Positions 44,471 through 56,171 of a stretch of 64,000 bases of DNA are shown here, one piece after another. The DNA lies in the NCBI GenBank assembly GCA_023444095.1, contig JAEZRP010000010.1, positions 1-64,000 on the forward strand. The letters are read 5' to 3'. Origin of the DNA: Bacillota bacterium. GTDB lineage: Bacteria; Bacillota; Clostridia; Christensenellales; Aristaeellaceae. Within the stretch, counting starts at the first letter, position 1. Every line of letters begins with the position of its first letter. The translations under genes and the position numbers were made by a program. The notes beneath the pieces are model-generated. The model saw only the letters and a list, made by a program, of their open reading frames with translations. It did not search any database and was not told the DNA's origin.

Positions 44471-44515
44471 TTGACAGCCGACGCGCGCGCCACTATAATG
44501 TAACCAAACAGTTAC
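44471..44515 (+). promoter_or_regulatory. Consensus promoter and TetR operator for the nag operon
   Basis: TTGACA at 44471-44476 and TATAAT at 44494-44499 with a 17-bp spacer are a perfect consensus. GTAAC-N6-GTTAC at 44500-44515 is an inverted repeat right on the start site, a natural site for the TetR protein coded next. Confidence 0.75.
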
Positions 44516-44527
44516 TCGGAGGCGGCC

Positions 44528-45154
44528 ATGACGAAAGCGGATGAGACGAGGGCGCGCATCCTGGCGGCAGCGGAGCGCGTTTTTTCCGAGAAAGGCCCGG
44601 CTGGCGCGCGCGTAGACGAGATCGCGGCGCAGGCGCAAATCAACAAGCGCATGCTGTACGCCTATTTCGGCAACAAGGAGGCGCTCTATGAGGCGGTGCT
44701 CGCGCGGGTTTACGAGCGACTCGGCGCGTGCGAGGAATTTCTGACGGCAGACAGCGGGGCAATCGGCGTCGTCGATTCCATCCGGCAAATCGTGCCCGCT
44801 TACTTCCGCTTCCTCTCGGAAAACCGGAGCTACATCCGCATGGTCATGTGGGAAAACCTGAACGGCGCGCGTTCGTTCGACGAGAAGGGCCTCAAGGACG
44901 TGCGCGATCCTGTGCGCCGCGCGCTCCGGGAAATCCTCCGGCGCGGCATCGCCGAGGGCATCTTCCGTCCGGACGCGGACGAAAAGCAGCTCGTCCTGTC
45001 CCTCTTCGCCCTCACATTCAACTACTTTTCAAACATCCACACCATGTCTCGCGTGATGAAGGAGGACCTTTCTGCGCCGAAGGCGATCTCTTTGCGCGCG
45101 GAAGCCGTCACGCGGATGATCCTCAGCGACCTGATGGAGAAAAACCATGGATAG
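44528..45154 (+). CDS. TetR/AcrR-family transcriptional regulator
   Basis: A 208-residue repressor. The N-terminal helix-turn-helix reads TRARILAAAERVFSEKGPAGARVDEIAAQAQINKRML and YAYFGNKEALYEAVL. The C-terminal ligand domain has FLSENRSYIRMVMWENLNGA, common in a TetR group of anaerobes. It is the first gene of an operon with nagA and nagB, overlapping nagA by 8 bases, and a perfect promoter-operator lies upstream. Autoregulation and control of amino-sugar use follow from the layout; the ligand is unknown. Confidence 0.9.
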   Translation: MTKADETRARILAAAERVFSEKGPAGARVDEIAAQAQINKRMLYAYFGNKEALYEAVLARVYERLGACEEFLTADSGAIGVVDSIRQIVPAYFRFLSENRSYIRMVMWENLNGARSFDEKGLKDVRDPVRRALREILRRGIAEGIFRPDADEKQLVLSLFALTFNYFSNIHTMSRVMKEDLSAPKAISLRAEAVTRMILSDLMEKNHG

Positions 45155-46346
45155 AATGAAGATCGCCGGCGGGCGGGTAATCACGCCCATGCGGGTTCTC
45201 GAAAACGCGGAGGTCTGCGTCGAGGACGGAAGGATCGCGTCCGTCGGGCCGCACGATTCCTCGACGGACAGACTCCATCGCCTGATCGACGCGAACGGAC
45301 TGACCGTTGCGCCGGGGTTCATCGACATCCACGCCCACGGCGGCGGCGGGCACGACTTCATGGACGGGACGGAGGAGGCGTTTCTGGGCGCGGCGGCGGC
45401 ACACGCAAAGCGCGGCACGACCTGCCTCATTCCTACCACGCTCTCGGCGGCGGACGAGGAGATCTTCGAGGCTTTCGCGGCCTTCCGCGCAGCGCGGAAC
45501 AAAAACGCGCGCGGGGCGCAGATGCCGGGGTTGCACCTCGAGGGACCTTACTTCTCACGCGAGCAGCGCGGCGCCCAGGACCCGGCACTCCTGAAAACGC
45601 CGGAGAAACCGCACTGGGAGAGGATTCTCGAGGCGGGCGGGCGCGACATCCTGCGCTGGAGCAGTGCCCCGGAGCTTCCCGGCGCGCTTGAGCTCGGGCG
45701 GGCGCTCAAATCACGCGGCATACTCGCCGCCGTCGGCCACTCGGACGCGACCGAGCACGAAGTGCTCGCGGCATATGAAAGCGGATACACGCACATTACG
45801 CACCTCTACAGCTGCATGTCCACCATCCGGCGCGTCGGCGGCTACCGCGTGCTCGGCGTGATCGAGACGGCGCACCTCTACCCGGAGTTCACGGTCGAGG
45901 TGATCGCCGACGGGCATCACCTGCCCGCGAGCCTTCTGCGCTCGATCTTCCGCGACATGGGTACGGCGCGGATCGCGCTGGTTACGGACGCCATGCGCGG
46001 GGCGGGCATGCTGGAGGGCGATTCCATCCTCGGGAGCCTGAAAAACGGAAAGCCGTGCGTGATCGAGGGCGGCGTCGCGAAGCTCCCGGACCGGACGGCG
46101 TTCGCGGGCTCCGTCGCGACGGCGGATGCGCTCGTGCGGAACATGGTGAATCTGGCGGGCGCGACGCTCCCGGAAGCGGTGCGCATGATGACACTGACGC
46201 CCGCGCGCATCATGGGACTGCGCAAAAAGGGCGTACTCGCGCCGGGGCAGGACGCGGATATTGTGCTCTTTGATGACGGCATTCGGATTGAAAAAACAAT
46301 CGTCGGCGGAAAAATCATCTATGACCGGGGAGGCGAAGCGGATTGA
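45147..46346 (+). CDS. nagA: N-acetylglucosamine-6-phosphate deacetylase
   Basis: A 399-residue amidohydrolase that removes acetate from GlcNAc-6-P to give glucosamine-6-P. Family features are FIDIHAHGGGGHDFMDGT near residue 55, the metal Glu in LHLEGPYFS near 130, GHSDATEHEV near 198, HLYSCMSTI near 218 with the second His, and VTDAMRGAG near 280 with the catalytic Asp. It has the usual length. nagB follows with a TTGA overlap. The ATG at 45147 overlaps the TetR gene; ATG at 45156 is an alternative start three codons in. Confidence 0.92.
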   Translation: MDRMKIAGGRVITPMRVLENAEVCVEDGRIASVGPHDSSTDRLHRLIDANGLTVAPGFIDIHAHGGGGHDFMDGTEEAFLGAAAAHAKRGTTCLIPTTLSAADEEIFEAFAAFRAARNKNARGAQMPGLHLEGPYFSREQRGAQDPALLKTPEKPHWERILEAGGRDILRWSSAPELPGALELGRALKSRGILAAVGHSDATEHEVLAAYESGYTHITHLYSCMSTIRRVGGYRVLGVIETAHLYPEFTVEVIADGHHLPASLLRSIFRDMGTARIALVTDAMRGAGMLEGDSILGSLKNGKPCVIEGGVAKLPDRTAFAGSVATADALVRNMVNLAGATLPEAVRMMTLTPARIMGLRKKGVLAPGQDADIVLFDDGIRIEKTIVGGKIIYDRGGEAD

Positions 46347-47089
46347 GAGAATTTAGGGTCGATCATCTGACCGTGCGGGTATTTGAGTCGCGCGCGGAGA
46401 TGGGCGGTGCCGCGGCGGAAGCGTGCAAGGCAGCCATGGCGGAGGTGCTGAGGGCGAAGGAGGAGATCAACATGATCTTCGCGGCCGCGCCCTCGCAGAA
46501 CGAGTTTCTGGCGGGACTCAGGACGGCCGACTTTTCGAAGGTGAACGCATTTCACATGGACGAGTACGTGGGGCTGCCCCACGCCGCGCCTCAGCGGTTC
46601 GCTGCGTTTCTCACGGACGCACTGTTCGGGCGCGTCCGGATGAAGAGCGTGAACCTCATGGACAGCGAGGCGGACGCGGAAGCCGAGTGCGCGCGCTACG
46701 GGGAGCTGCTCGCTTCGCGCCCCTGCGATATCATGTGCATGGGCGTGGGCGAGAACGGTCACATTGCGTTTAACGACCCACACGTCGCCGACTTTTCGGA
46801 TCCCAGGTCCGTGAAGGTAGTACAGCTCGACGATGTCTGCCGCATGCAGCAGGTGCACGACGGCTGCTTCGAGTCGCTGAGCGACGTGCCGAAGAGGGCA
46901 ATGACCCTCACCATCCCGACGCTCGTCGCGCCGAAAGTCATCTTCTGCGTGGTACCCGCCAGGACCAAAGCTGGCGCCGTGCGCGCGATGCTGACAGGTC
47001 CGATCACGGAAGCGTGCCCGGCCTCGATTCTGCGCACGCGCCCGGGCGCGACGCTGTGGCTCGACGCGGACAGCGCGTCGCTTCTGTGA
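46343..47089 (+). CDS. nagB: Glucosamine-6-phosphate deaminase
   Basis: A 248-residue NagB: AAAPSQNEFLAGL near residue 50 (phosphate loop), MDEYVGL near 72 with the catalytic Asp, CMGVGENGHIAFNDP near 132-146 with the active-site His and Glu, and TLTIPTLVAPKVIFCVVPARTK. It converts glucosamine-6-P to fructose-6-P and ammonia, feeding glycolysis. The start is TTG 46343 overlapping the nagA stop. Some NagB-like proteins use other 6-phospho-amino-sugars, and the three downstream genes leave that open. Confidence 0.93.
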   Translation: MREFRVDHLTVRVFESRAEMGGAAAEACKAAMAEVLRAKEEINMIFAAAPSQNEFLAGLRTADFSKVNAFHMDEYVGLPHAAPQRFAAFLTDALFGRVRMKSVNLMDSEADAEAECARYGELLASRPCDIMCMGVGENGHIAFNDPHVADFSDPRSVKVVQLDDVCRMQQVHDGCFESLSDVPKRAMTLTIPTLVAPKVIFCVVPARTKAGAVRAMLTGPITEACPASILRTRPGATLWLDADSASLL

Positions 47090-47091
47090 GT

Positions 47092-47970
47092 ATGTGGAGG
47101 CTGAGCGTCATCACAGACGAGATTTCACAGGACGTGTTTCGCGCGGCGGCGCTCGCGCGGGCGTACGGACTCGAGGGACTCGAAATCAGGAGCGCGTTCG
47201 ACCGGGACGCGTACCGCTTGACGGACGCGGACGTCGCGGTCATTCGGGACGCCGCGCGCGCCGAGGGGCTCGCGGTCTGCGCGGTCGCGCCGCCGTTTTT
47301 CAAGTGCGACCTCGCAGACGAGAGCGCGACGCGCGGACACCTCGACGGACTTCTGTGCGCGGTGGAAGTCGCGAACGCGCTCGGCGCGAAGATCGTGCGT
47401 GGCTTTGGCTTCTGGCGCGCGGGCGACGGCATCCCGTACACGCGCATCGCCGAGCGGATTCGGCGCACCATCCCGATCCTCGAGGACGGGGACGTCGCGC
47501 TTGCGCTCGAGAACGATCCGAGCGTGTTCACGCCCGACGGCCGGACGCTCGCAGCCCTCGTGGACGCGGTTTCGCATCCGCGCGTCGGCGCGCTCTGGGA
47601 CCCGGGCAACGTGCTCTTCGGAAGCGGTGAGAGGCCGTTCCCGGACGGATACGGCGCCGTGCGCGGGAGAATCGTCCACATGCACCTCAAGGACGCGCGG
47701 CTGAATGGCGCTGCGCCAGAGGCGGTGGCGTTCGGCATGGGCGAGGTGGACTACGAGGGCCAGTTTCGCGCGCTCGCGGACGACGGCTATGGGGGCTGGA
47801 TATCCGTCGAGACGCACTACCGGCTGGACCGCGCGCTCAGCGAAGCGGAACTGCTGCTACCTGCCGGGCTCAACTTCACCGAGGGCGGCGAGGCCGCGAC
47901 GGCGGATTTTCTCACACATCTGATAGGCAGGCTCCGGGAATGGGGAATCGAGGGGAGGAACAAAACATGA
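47092..47970 (+). CDS. Sugar phosphate isomerase/epimerase (xylose-isomerase-like TIM barrel)
   Basis: A 292-residue AP-endonuclease-2/xylose-isomerase-like barrel. LSVITDEISQD at the start, EGLEIRS, ALENDPSVF (metal Glu), VGALWDPGN (Asp), VHMHLKDA (His) and SVETHYR near the end are the usual strand-end metal ligands of this superfamily. The reaction could be sugar isomerisation, epimerisation or inositol-type dehydration. It lies 2 bases after nagB and overlaps the next oxidoreductase (ATGA), so it belongs to the nag operon. Confidence 0.82.
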   Translation: MWRLSVITDEISQDVFRAAALARAYGLEGLEIRSAFDRDAYRLTDADVAVIRDAARAEGLAVCAVAPPFFKCDLADESATRGHLDGLLCAVEVANALGAKIVRGFGFWRAGDGIPYTRIAERIRRTIPILEDGDVALALENDPSVFTPDGRTLAALVDAVSHPRVGALWDPGNVLFGSGERPFPDGYGAVRGRIVHMHLKDARLNGAAPEAVAFGMGEVDYEGQFRALADDGYGGWISVETHYRLDRALSEAELLLPAGLNFTEGGEAATADFLTHLIGRLREWGIEGRNKT

Positions 47971-49031
47971 AAAGGCTGAACGTGGCCGTACTGGGCCAGG
48001 GACGCAGCGGGCTCGACATTCACTGCGCGTATCTCAAAACCGATCCTGACCGCTTCCGCATCGCGGCGGTGGTCGACGCGCTTCCCGAACGGCGGGAGAA
48101 GGCGGAACGGCTCTTCGGCTGCGAGACCTGCGAGGACTACACCGGGCTCTTCGGGCGAAGCGACATCGACCTCGTTGTGAACGCGTTGCCAAGCCACTTC
48201 CATCCGCCCGTGACGTGCGACCTGCTCGCGCGCGGCTTCCACGTCATGACCGAGAAGCCCATGGCGAGAACGCCCGAACAGGCGGACGAAATGATCGCGG
48301 CTGCAAAGAAGAGCGGAGGAATGCTGGCCCTTTTCCAGCAGAGCCGTTTCGCGTCGTACTTTCTCAAGGTACGCGAGGTGATCGAATCGGGCGTGCTGGG
48401 GCGGATCGTCCAGATCACCATCCGGTTCAGCGGCTTCGCGCGGCGCTGGGACTGGCAGACCGTGCAGGAGTACGGCGCGGGGAACCTCTACAACACCGGT
48501 CCGCATCCCGTCGACCAGGCGCTGACGCTTCTGGACTATGACGGCATGCCGGATGTCTTCTGCAAAATGGACCGCGCGAACACCTTCGGCGACGCGGAGG
48601 ACTACGTCAAGCTCATCCTCACCGCGCCGGGAAGGCCCCTCGTCGACGTGGAAATTTCTAGCTGCGACGCGTATCCGGGCGCGGTATACAACGTCATGGG
48701 CACGCGCGGCGGGCTCTCGGGGAGCATGACGAAGCTCAATTGGCGGTACTTCCAGGAGGCCGATGCGCCGGAGCAGCATTTGATCCGCACGCCCCTCATG
48801 AAGGAGGACGGGAGCCCCGCCTACTGCTCGGAAACGCTTCCATGGCACGAGGGCGAATGGAGTGCGGACGAGAACGACACGCCGTTCACAACCGCCGTCA
48901 AGCGGATGTACGACACCATCTACGCGCGCCTGGTCGACGGAACGCCGCTCGTGGTGACGCCCGAACAGGTAAGAAGGCAGATCGCCGTCATGCGGAAATG
49001 CCACGAAATGAACTCGCTTCCGGAGGTGTGA
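47967..49031 (+). CDS. Gfo/Idh/MocA-family oxidoreductase
   Basis: A 354-residue NAD(P)-dependent dehydrogenase. The N-terminal Rossmann fold shows VAVLGQGRSGLDIHCAYL, and the conserved EKPMARTPEQADEM supplies the family's Lys. The C-terminal substrate domain has GAGNLYNTGPHPVDQAL, with the likely catalytic His. Members oxidise or reduce sugars and inositols. ATGA overlap with the epimerase gene and 2 bases to the next oxidoreductase show one operon. The substrate is probably an amino sugar or sugar acid linked to NagAB, but this is inference. Confidence 0.88.
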   Translation: MKRLNVAVLGQGRSGLDIHCAYLKTDPDRFRIAAVVDALPERREKAERLFGCETCEDYTGLFGRSDIDLVVNALPSHFHPPVTCDLLARGFHVMTEKPMARTPEQADEMIAAAKKSGGMLALFQQSRFASYFLKVREVIESGVLGRIVQITIRFSGFARRWDWQTVQEYGAGNLYNTGPHPVDQALTLLDYDGMPDVFCKMDRANTFGDAEDYVKLILTAPGRPLVDVEISSCDAYPGAVYNVMGTRGGLSGSMTKLNWRYFQEADAPEQHLIRTPLMKEDGSPAYCSETLPWHEGEWSADENDTPFTTAVKRMYDTIYARLVDGTPLVVTPEQVRRQIAVMRKCHEMNSLPEV

Positions 49032-49033
49032 AG

Positions 49034-49903
49034 ATGTACAGGATCGGAATCATCGGCTCGGAAAATTCGCACGCCATGGCGTTCTCGAATATCTTCAACG
49101 TGGAGAACGCATACCCCGACGTACGCGTGGTCGCGGTCGGTGGGGACTGGCCCGAGGAGAGCGAGAAGGTGAAGCAGGCGTGCGGCGTCGAGTTCGTCGC
49201 GGAGAAGCCCGCGGACATGCTGGGAAAGGTGGACGCCGTGATGGTGACGGCCCGGCACGGCGGCAGGCACGCGGAGTTTGCGCGCCCGTTCATTGAAGCG
49301 GGGCTCCCGGCGTTTATCGACAAGCCTTTCACCGTCGACCCGGACGAGGCGGTCGCGCTCGCGAAGTTCGCGCGGGACAGGAATGTGCCGCTCGTCGGCG
49401 GCAGCTCCACCAAGGACGTGTACGACGTTCTGACGCTTCGGAACCTCGTGAGGACCGGAGACTCTCTCGGCGGCATGGTCAACGCACCCCTCAACATGGA
49501 AAATCTCTACGGCGGCTTCTTCTTCTATTCCTCGCACCTTGCGGAGATCATGCTGACGGTTTTCGGCTACACCCCGGAATCGGTAGACGCCGACGAAGCG
49601 AACGGGAGCGTAACCGCCGCCGCGCACTACGCGAACTTCGACGTGACCAACCACTTCATGAACGGCACCGGCTACTATTCGGCGGCGGTGTTCACAAAAG
49701 CCCGACCGGTGCTGCGCGAGATCGACATCTCCATGTGCTACCGCCACGAATGTGAGGCGTTCGCGCGCATGCTCCGGACGGGCGAGATGAACCACTCCTT
49801 TGAGGAACTGGTATACCCCGTTTTTTACCTGAATGCGGTACATGAGGCGTACAAAACGGGCGTCCGGCAGAAACTCCCCGCGATCGGCGGGATATTGGCA
49901 TAA
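49034..49903 (+). CDS. Gfo/Idh/MocA-like oxidoreductase, short form
   Basis: A 289-residue relative of the previous protein: YRIGIIGSENSHAMAFSN at the start, VDAVMVTARHGGRHAEFARP, and FIDKPFTVDPDEAVALA, the family's D/EKP motif. The C-terminal domain is shorter than usual, and the N-terminal loop GSENSHA differs from the normal GxGxxG dinucleotide motif. It may bind the cofactor differently or not be a standard dehydrogenase. GGAGGTG precedes the ATG at 49034. It is the last gene of the nag operon, with a terminator right after. Confidence 0.8.
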   Translation: MYRIGIIGSENSHAMAFSNIFNVENAYPDVRVVAVGGDWPEESEKVKQACGVEFVAEKPADMLGKVDAVMVTARHGGRHAEFARPFIEAGLPAFIDKPFTVDPDEAVALAKFARDRNVPLVGGSSTKDVYDVLTLRNLVRTGDSLGGMVNAPLNMENLYGGFFFYSSHLAEIMLTVFGYTPESVDADEANGSVTAAAHYANFDVTNHFMNGTGYYSAAVFTKARPVLREIDISMCYRHECEAFARMLRTGEMNHSFEELVYPVFYLNAVHEAYKTGVRQKLPAIGGILA

Positions 49904-49905
49904 GA

Positions 49906-49940
49906 AAAGCCTCCGAAGGGTTCGTCCCTCCGGAGGCTTT
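49906..49940 (+). terminator. Terminator of the nag operon
   Basis: AAAGCCTCCG at 49906-49915 pairs with CGGAGGCTTT at 49931-49940, with an inner GGG/CCC around TTCG. The stem ends in TTT, so it is strong with a short T-run. Confidence 0.75.
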
Positions 49941-49943
49941 CAT

Positions 49944-49997
49944 TCAGCCGTTTCCACTGCCCGGCGGATTCCTATAATACTCGTAAAGCTCCTTCAT
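49944..49997 (-). CDS. Possible 17-residue peptide ORF
   Basis: On the minus strand ATG 49997 follows AGAGGAGAAGAGCG, a good ribosome site, and encodes MKELYEYYRNPPGSGNG. A longer in-frame version (61 residues, from 50129) overlaps the repeat element and is less likely. No family is recognised. It may be a leader or chance ORF. Confidence 0.2.
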   Translation of the reverse strand: MKELYEYYRNPPGSGNG

Positions 49998-50075
49998 CGC
50001 TCTTCTCCTCTCACGAGGTCCAACCTCCACATCGTCCCCAAACTCGAAACACCCATCTATCAAATTCGGCCGTCC

Positions 50076-50158
50076 AGGGCTGTGCCCATGGGCGACCGAC
50101 GCACGCATACCAAAAGAATGGGTTTCCAAAGGGACTCGGTCCCTTTAACGGGAGCCCG
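50076..50158. repeat. Hairpin-repeat element downstream of atpC
   Basis: GGGC/GCCC at 50077-50087, palindrome GCCCATGGGC at 50084-50093, AAAGGGAC/GTCCCTTT at 50128-50146 (8 bp, TCG loop) and ACGGG/CCCGT at 50148-50159 lie in order. Read on the minus strand, the main stem is preceded by CCCGTT and followed by GGAAACCC. This matches the layout around 451-480 on the plus strand. Both copies point the same way relative to the gene they follow. Confidence 0.55.
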
Positions 50159-50193
50159 TGGGCAGCGTCCTCCGCGTCCCCCGTCCCTTCCCA

Positions 50194-52016
<1,823 letters not shown>

Positions 52017-52882
52017 TTAAAATTCCTCCTGATGCGCGCCCGCGACGATCTCGGCAATTTCCTGCGTGATCGCGCCCTGGCGCACGTGGTTCATGTCGAG
52101 GCGCAAATTGTCGAGCATGGCGTTCGCGTTCCTGGTCGCGTTGTCCATGGACGTCATGCGCGCCCGGTTCTCGGCGGCGTAGGATTGCGCGAGCGCCGAA
52201 TACACGAGGCCCATGAGGTAATGATTCGCCATCGCCTCGCCCACCTCGGACGGCGTCGGGTAGAACATGAAGTCCGACACCTTCACGTGGAGCGTCTCGA
52301 CGCCCGCGAAATCCTTGGCGAGAAGCGGCATGATCCGGAGAACCTCCGGTCTCATGGACGCGCCCTCCATCATGGTATAGACGACGTTCACCTCGTCCAC
52401 GTCCTTCGAAAGAAAGATGTCGACGAGGTGCGCGGTCACGTTGCGCGCGTTCCTGAGCGACGGGTTCTGACCGACGTGCTCGAAGCGGTTGTCGGGCTGA
52501 TAGCCGTTGCGGATGAAGAACTCCGTCGCCATGCGCCCCACGGTAAACAGCCGCACGCGCCCGTGTCCGCCGCTTTTGATCGCGTCGAGCGCGTGGCGCA
52601 GAACCTGATGGTTGTATCCGCCGCACAGGCTCTTGTCGCCCGCGAGGACGATGTACGCGGCATTCTTGCCGTGCTCGCGGAAGAAGTGGCTGTTGAGGGG
52701 CTGCTCCGAGTTGTCCAGCACGAACCGGATGCCGCGCCGCACCTGCTCGAAGAACCTCATGTTCTGGTCGTGCACGCGCATCGCACGCTTCATCTTCGCG
52801 GATGAAATGAGGTACATGGCGCGCGTGATCTTCGACGTATCCTCGATCACCTTGATGTGATGGCGGATCTCGGCGACGCTGT

Positions 52883-52886
<4 letters not shown>
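52017..52886 (-). CDS. atpG: ATP synthase F1 gamma subunit
   Basis: A 289-residue central stalk subunit. The N-terminal coiled coil is IRHHIKVIEDTSKITRAMYLISSAKM and the C-terminal one is MTSMDNATRNANAMLDNLRL, with the family's DKSLCGGYNHQVLR near 80 (normally GDRGLAGxYN; the first Gly is replaced). It overlaps the atpA stop by ATGA (52886-52883). It has ordinary length and position. Confidence 0.95.
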
Positions 52887-54487
<1,601 letters not shown>

Positions 54488-54491
54488 AGTT

Positions 54492-54716
54492 TCACCCCCG
54501 TCTTAGAAGCAGGCGCCGGACCTCGCGGAGGCGACCGCGAATAGAATTTTCGAGCACGCGACCGCCCACTTCCACCTCGACTCCGGCGATGAGCGCCTTG
54601 TCGAGCTGCTCGGTGAGCACGACGTCGGTGCCCAGAAGGCCCGACATATGCTTTTCAAGGCGTCCCATCTCGTCAAGCGACAAATGAAACGCCGTACGAA
54701 CGATTCCCTTGATCAT
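54492..54716 (-). CDS. atpH: ATP synthase delta subunit, C-terminal domain only
   Basis: A 74-residue ORF in the delta-subunit position. It corresponds to only the last third of a normal 175-180-residue delta: MIKGIVRTAFHLSLDEMGRLEKHMSGLLGTDV, then ALIAGVEVEVGGRVLENSIRGRLREVRRLL, the hallmark GGxxVxxGxxxxDxSxxxRL end. The N-terminal six-helix domain that binds the alpha subunit is absent, and there is no room for it because ATGA overlap joins it to atpF. Downstream atpA is 4 bases away. A working stator would need another solution or a minimal delta; a sequence deletion is the other explanation, though the clean ATGA junction argues against one. Confidence 0.8.
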   Translation of the reverse strand: MIKGIVRTAFHLSLDEMGRLEKHMSGLLGTDVVLTEQLDKALIAGVEVEVGGRVLENSIRGRLREVRRLLLRRG

Positions 54717-55201
54717 GCCTGGCCCGCCTTTTCAAAAAACTCCTCGAGAAGCCGCTTGTGATCCTCGATCGTGACTTCGCGCTCAAGCACCATCTTCGCG
54801 ATGTCCACCGAAAGACTGGCCGCCTTCTCGTAGAGCTCGAGCTGCGCGTTCGCCTCCATGCTCTCGACGTGCGCCTTCGCCTTATCGGCGACGCGCCGCG
54901 CCTCTTCCTGCGCAAGCGCCATGATCTCGTCGGCGCGCGCCTTGCCGCGCTTCTCGCCCACGCGAACCAGCTCCGCAACCTCCTGGGACGCGCCTTCGAG
55001 CTGCTTTTTGCGCGCCTCGAGCAGATCCAGCGCCTGCTTTTCGCGCAGGTTCGCGTGATCGAGCTGGGAAGCGATCTTGTCTTCCCGCTTTTTCAGGAAC
55101 TTCTTGACGGGCTTATAGAGAAGATAATAAACGACGGCCAAAAGGAGCGCCGTATTGAGCATATGGAGCAGTATGGTCGTCGGGTTGAACAATCCTTCCA
55201 A
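54713..55201 (-). CDS. atpF: ATP synthase Fo b subunit
   Basis: A 162-residue subunit: one N-terminal membrane helix (HMLNTALLLAVVYYLLYKPV), then a long charged coiled coil (KKFLKKREDKIASQLDHANL through RRVADKAKAHVES) to the end. This is the peripheral stalk. Length and sequence are normal, so it does not carry a fused delta N-terminal domain. It overlaps the short atpH by ATGA. Confidence 0.95.
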   Translation of the reverse strand: MEGLFNPTTILLHMLNTALLLAVVYYLLYKPVKKFLKKREDKIASQLDHANLREKQALDLLEARKKQLEGASQEVAELVRVGEKRGKARADEIMALAQEEARRVADKAKAHVESMEANAQLELYEKAASLSVDIAKMVLEREVTIEDHKRLLEEFFEKAGQA

Positions 55202-55233
55202 GCGCGCACCCCCCGTATCAGTCTCTGCCTTAC

Positions 55234-55476
55234 CTACGCGACCTTGCCCGCGAGGACGAAGATCAGGAGAATGGCGACGAGCAGCGCGTAAATGGCGCAG
55301 GTCTCCATCAGAATGAGGCCGAACAGGAGCGAGGAGCTGACCTTGCCCGAGGCCTCGGGCTGACGTGCGATCGCCTCAGACGCCTTGCCGGTTGCGATGC
55401 CCATGCCGATGGCGGCGAAGCCGCCGCAAAGGGCCGCGATCCCCGCGCCGATGGCGATCAAACCAAGAACTGACAT
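55234..55476 (-). CDS. atpE: ATP synthase Fo c subunit
   Basis: An 80-residue two-helix hairpin. The first helix ends GMGIATGKASEAIARQPEA with the RQP loop; the second holds LMETCAIYALLVA with the ion-binding Glu. The Gln used by sodium-type c subunits (GQGxAAGKA) is Met here (GMGIATGKA), while the Glu-Thr after it resembles sodium forms. Proton coupling seems more likely but is not certain. The gene lies between atpB and atpF. Confidence 0.95.
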   Translation of the reverse strand: MSVLGLIAIGAGIAALCGGFAAIGMGIATGKASEAIARQPEASGKVSSSLLFGLILMETCAIYALLVAILLIFVLAGKVA

Positions 55477-55507
55477 GTTGTTCCCTCCAAACGTTCTGTA
55501 ATGTTGT

Positions 55508-56170
55508 CTATTCTACCGCCTCGCTCGTGTAGATGAGGGAGAGCAGGCCGAACACGAATACCTGGATGCCGATCTCGGCCACCGTGAAAAACGACGAGAA
55601 CGCCGCGGGGAGCACGACGGGCACCAGGGAATAGATCATCTCCATGATGACCGAGCCCACGAGGATGTTCGCGAAGAGCCGGATGCCCATCGAAAACGGC
55701 GTGATGAGGTCCGTGAGCACGCGGATGGGCGCGACGATGGCGTTGGGCTCGAACAGCCGCTTCGTGCGTCCCCAAAGGCCCCGATACCGGATGCCCGTCA
55801 CGTTCACGGCCAGAAAGCAGGTGATCCCGAGCCCCAGCGTGCAGTTGAAGTCGCCCGTCGCGGGGGGAAGCCCGAAAAGCTCGATGATCGAGGTGGAAAA
55901 CACATAGAGCATCAGCGTAAGCGAGATCGGCGCGATGAGGGGCGCGCAGCCGCCCACATAGGACTTCGCCCACGACTCGAGCCCCGAGACGATCATTTCG
56001 AGCACGTTTTGCAACCCCTTCGGGCGCTCGGCGAATCGCTTCCTGATGTATATGTTCACCGCCAGCAGGAGGACGAAAAGCACGGCGAGCACGCCCCAGG
56101 CGATCACCACGCTCAGGCCGATGTTCACGCCGAACAGATGAAAGGGAACGGGATAGATGTTGACTTCCAC
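55508..56170 (-). CDS. atpB: ATP synthase Fo a subunit
   Basis: A 220-residue membrane protein starting at GTG 56170 after GGAGGGGGAG. Five or six helices are visible. The conserved RLFANILVGSVIMEMIYSL carries the essential Arg facing the c ring, preceded by LITPFSMGIRLF. An acidic residue in AEIGIQVFVFGLLSLIYTSEAVE at the end matches the ion half-channel. It follows the small AtpI-like gene by one base. Confidence 0.94.
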   Translation of the reverse strand: MEVNIYPVPFHLFGVNIGLSVVIAWGVLAVLFVLLLAVNIYIRKRFAERPKGLQNVLEMIVSGLESWAKSYVGGCAPLIAPISLTLMLYVFSTSIIELFGLPPATGDFNCTLGLGITCFLAVNVTGIRYRGLWGRTKRLFEPNAIVAPIRVLTDLITPFSMGIRLFANILVGSVIMEMIYSLVPVVLPAAFSSFFTVAEIGIQVFVFGLLSLIYTSEAVE

Positions 56171-56171
56171 T

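Noticed and set aside
49944..50129. 61-residue minus-strand protein after the nag operon
   Set aside because: Its N-terminal half is the translation of the hairpin-repeat element; only the last 17 codons have a ribosome site.
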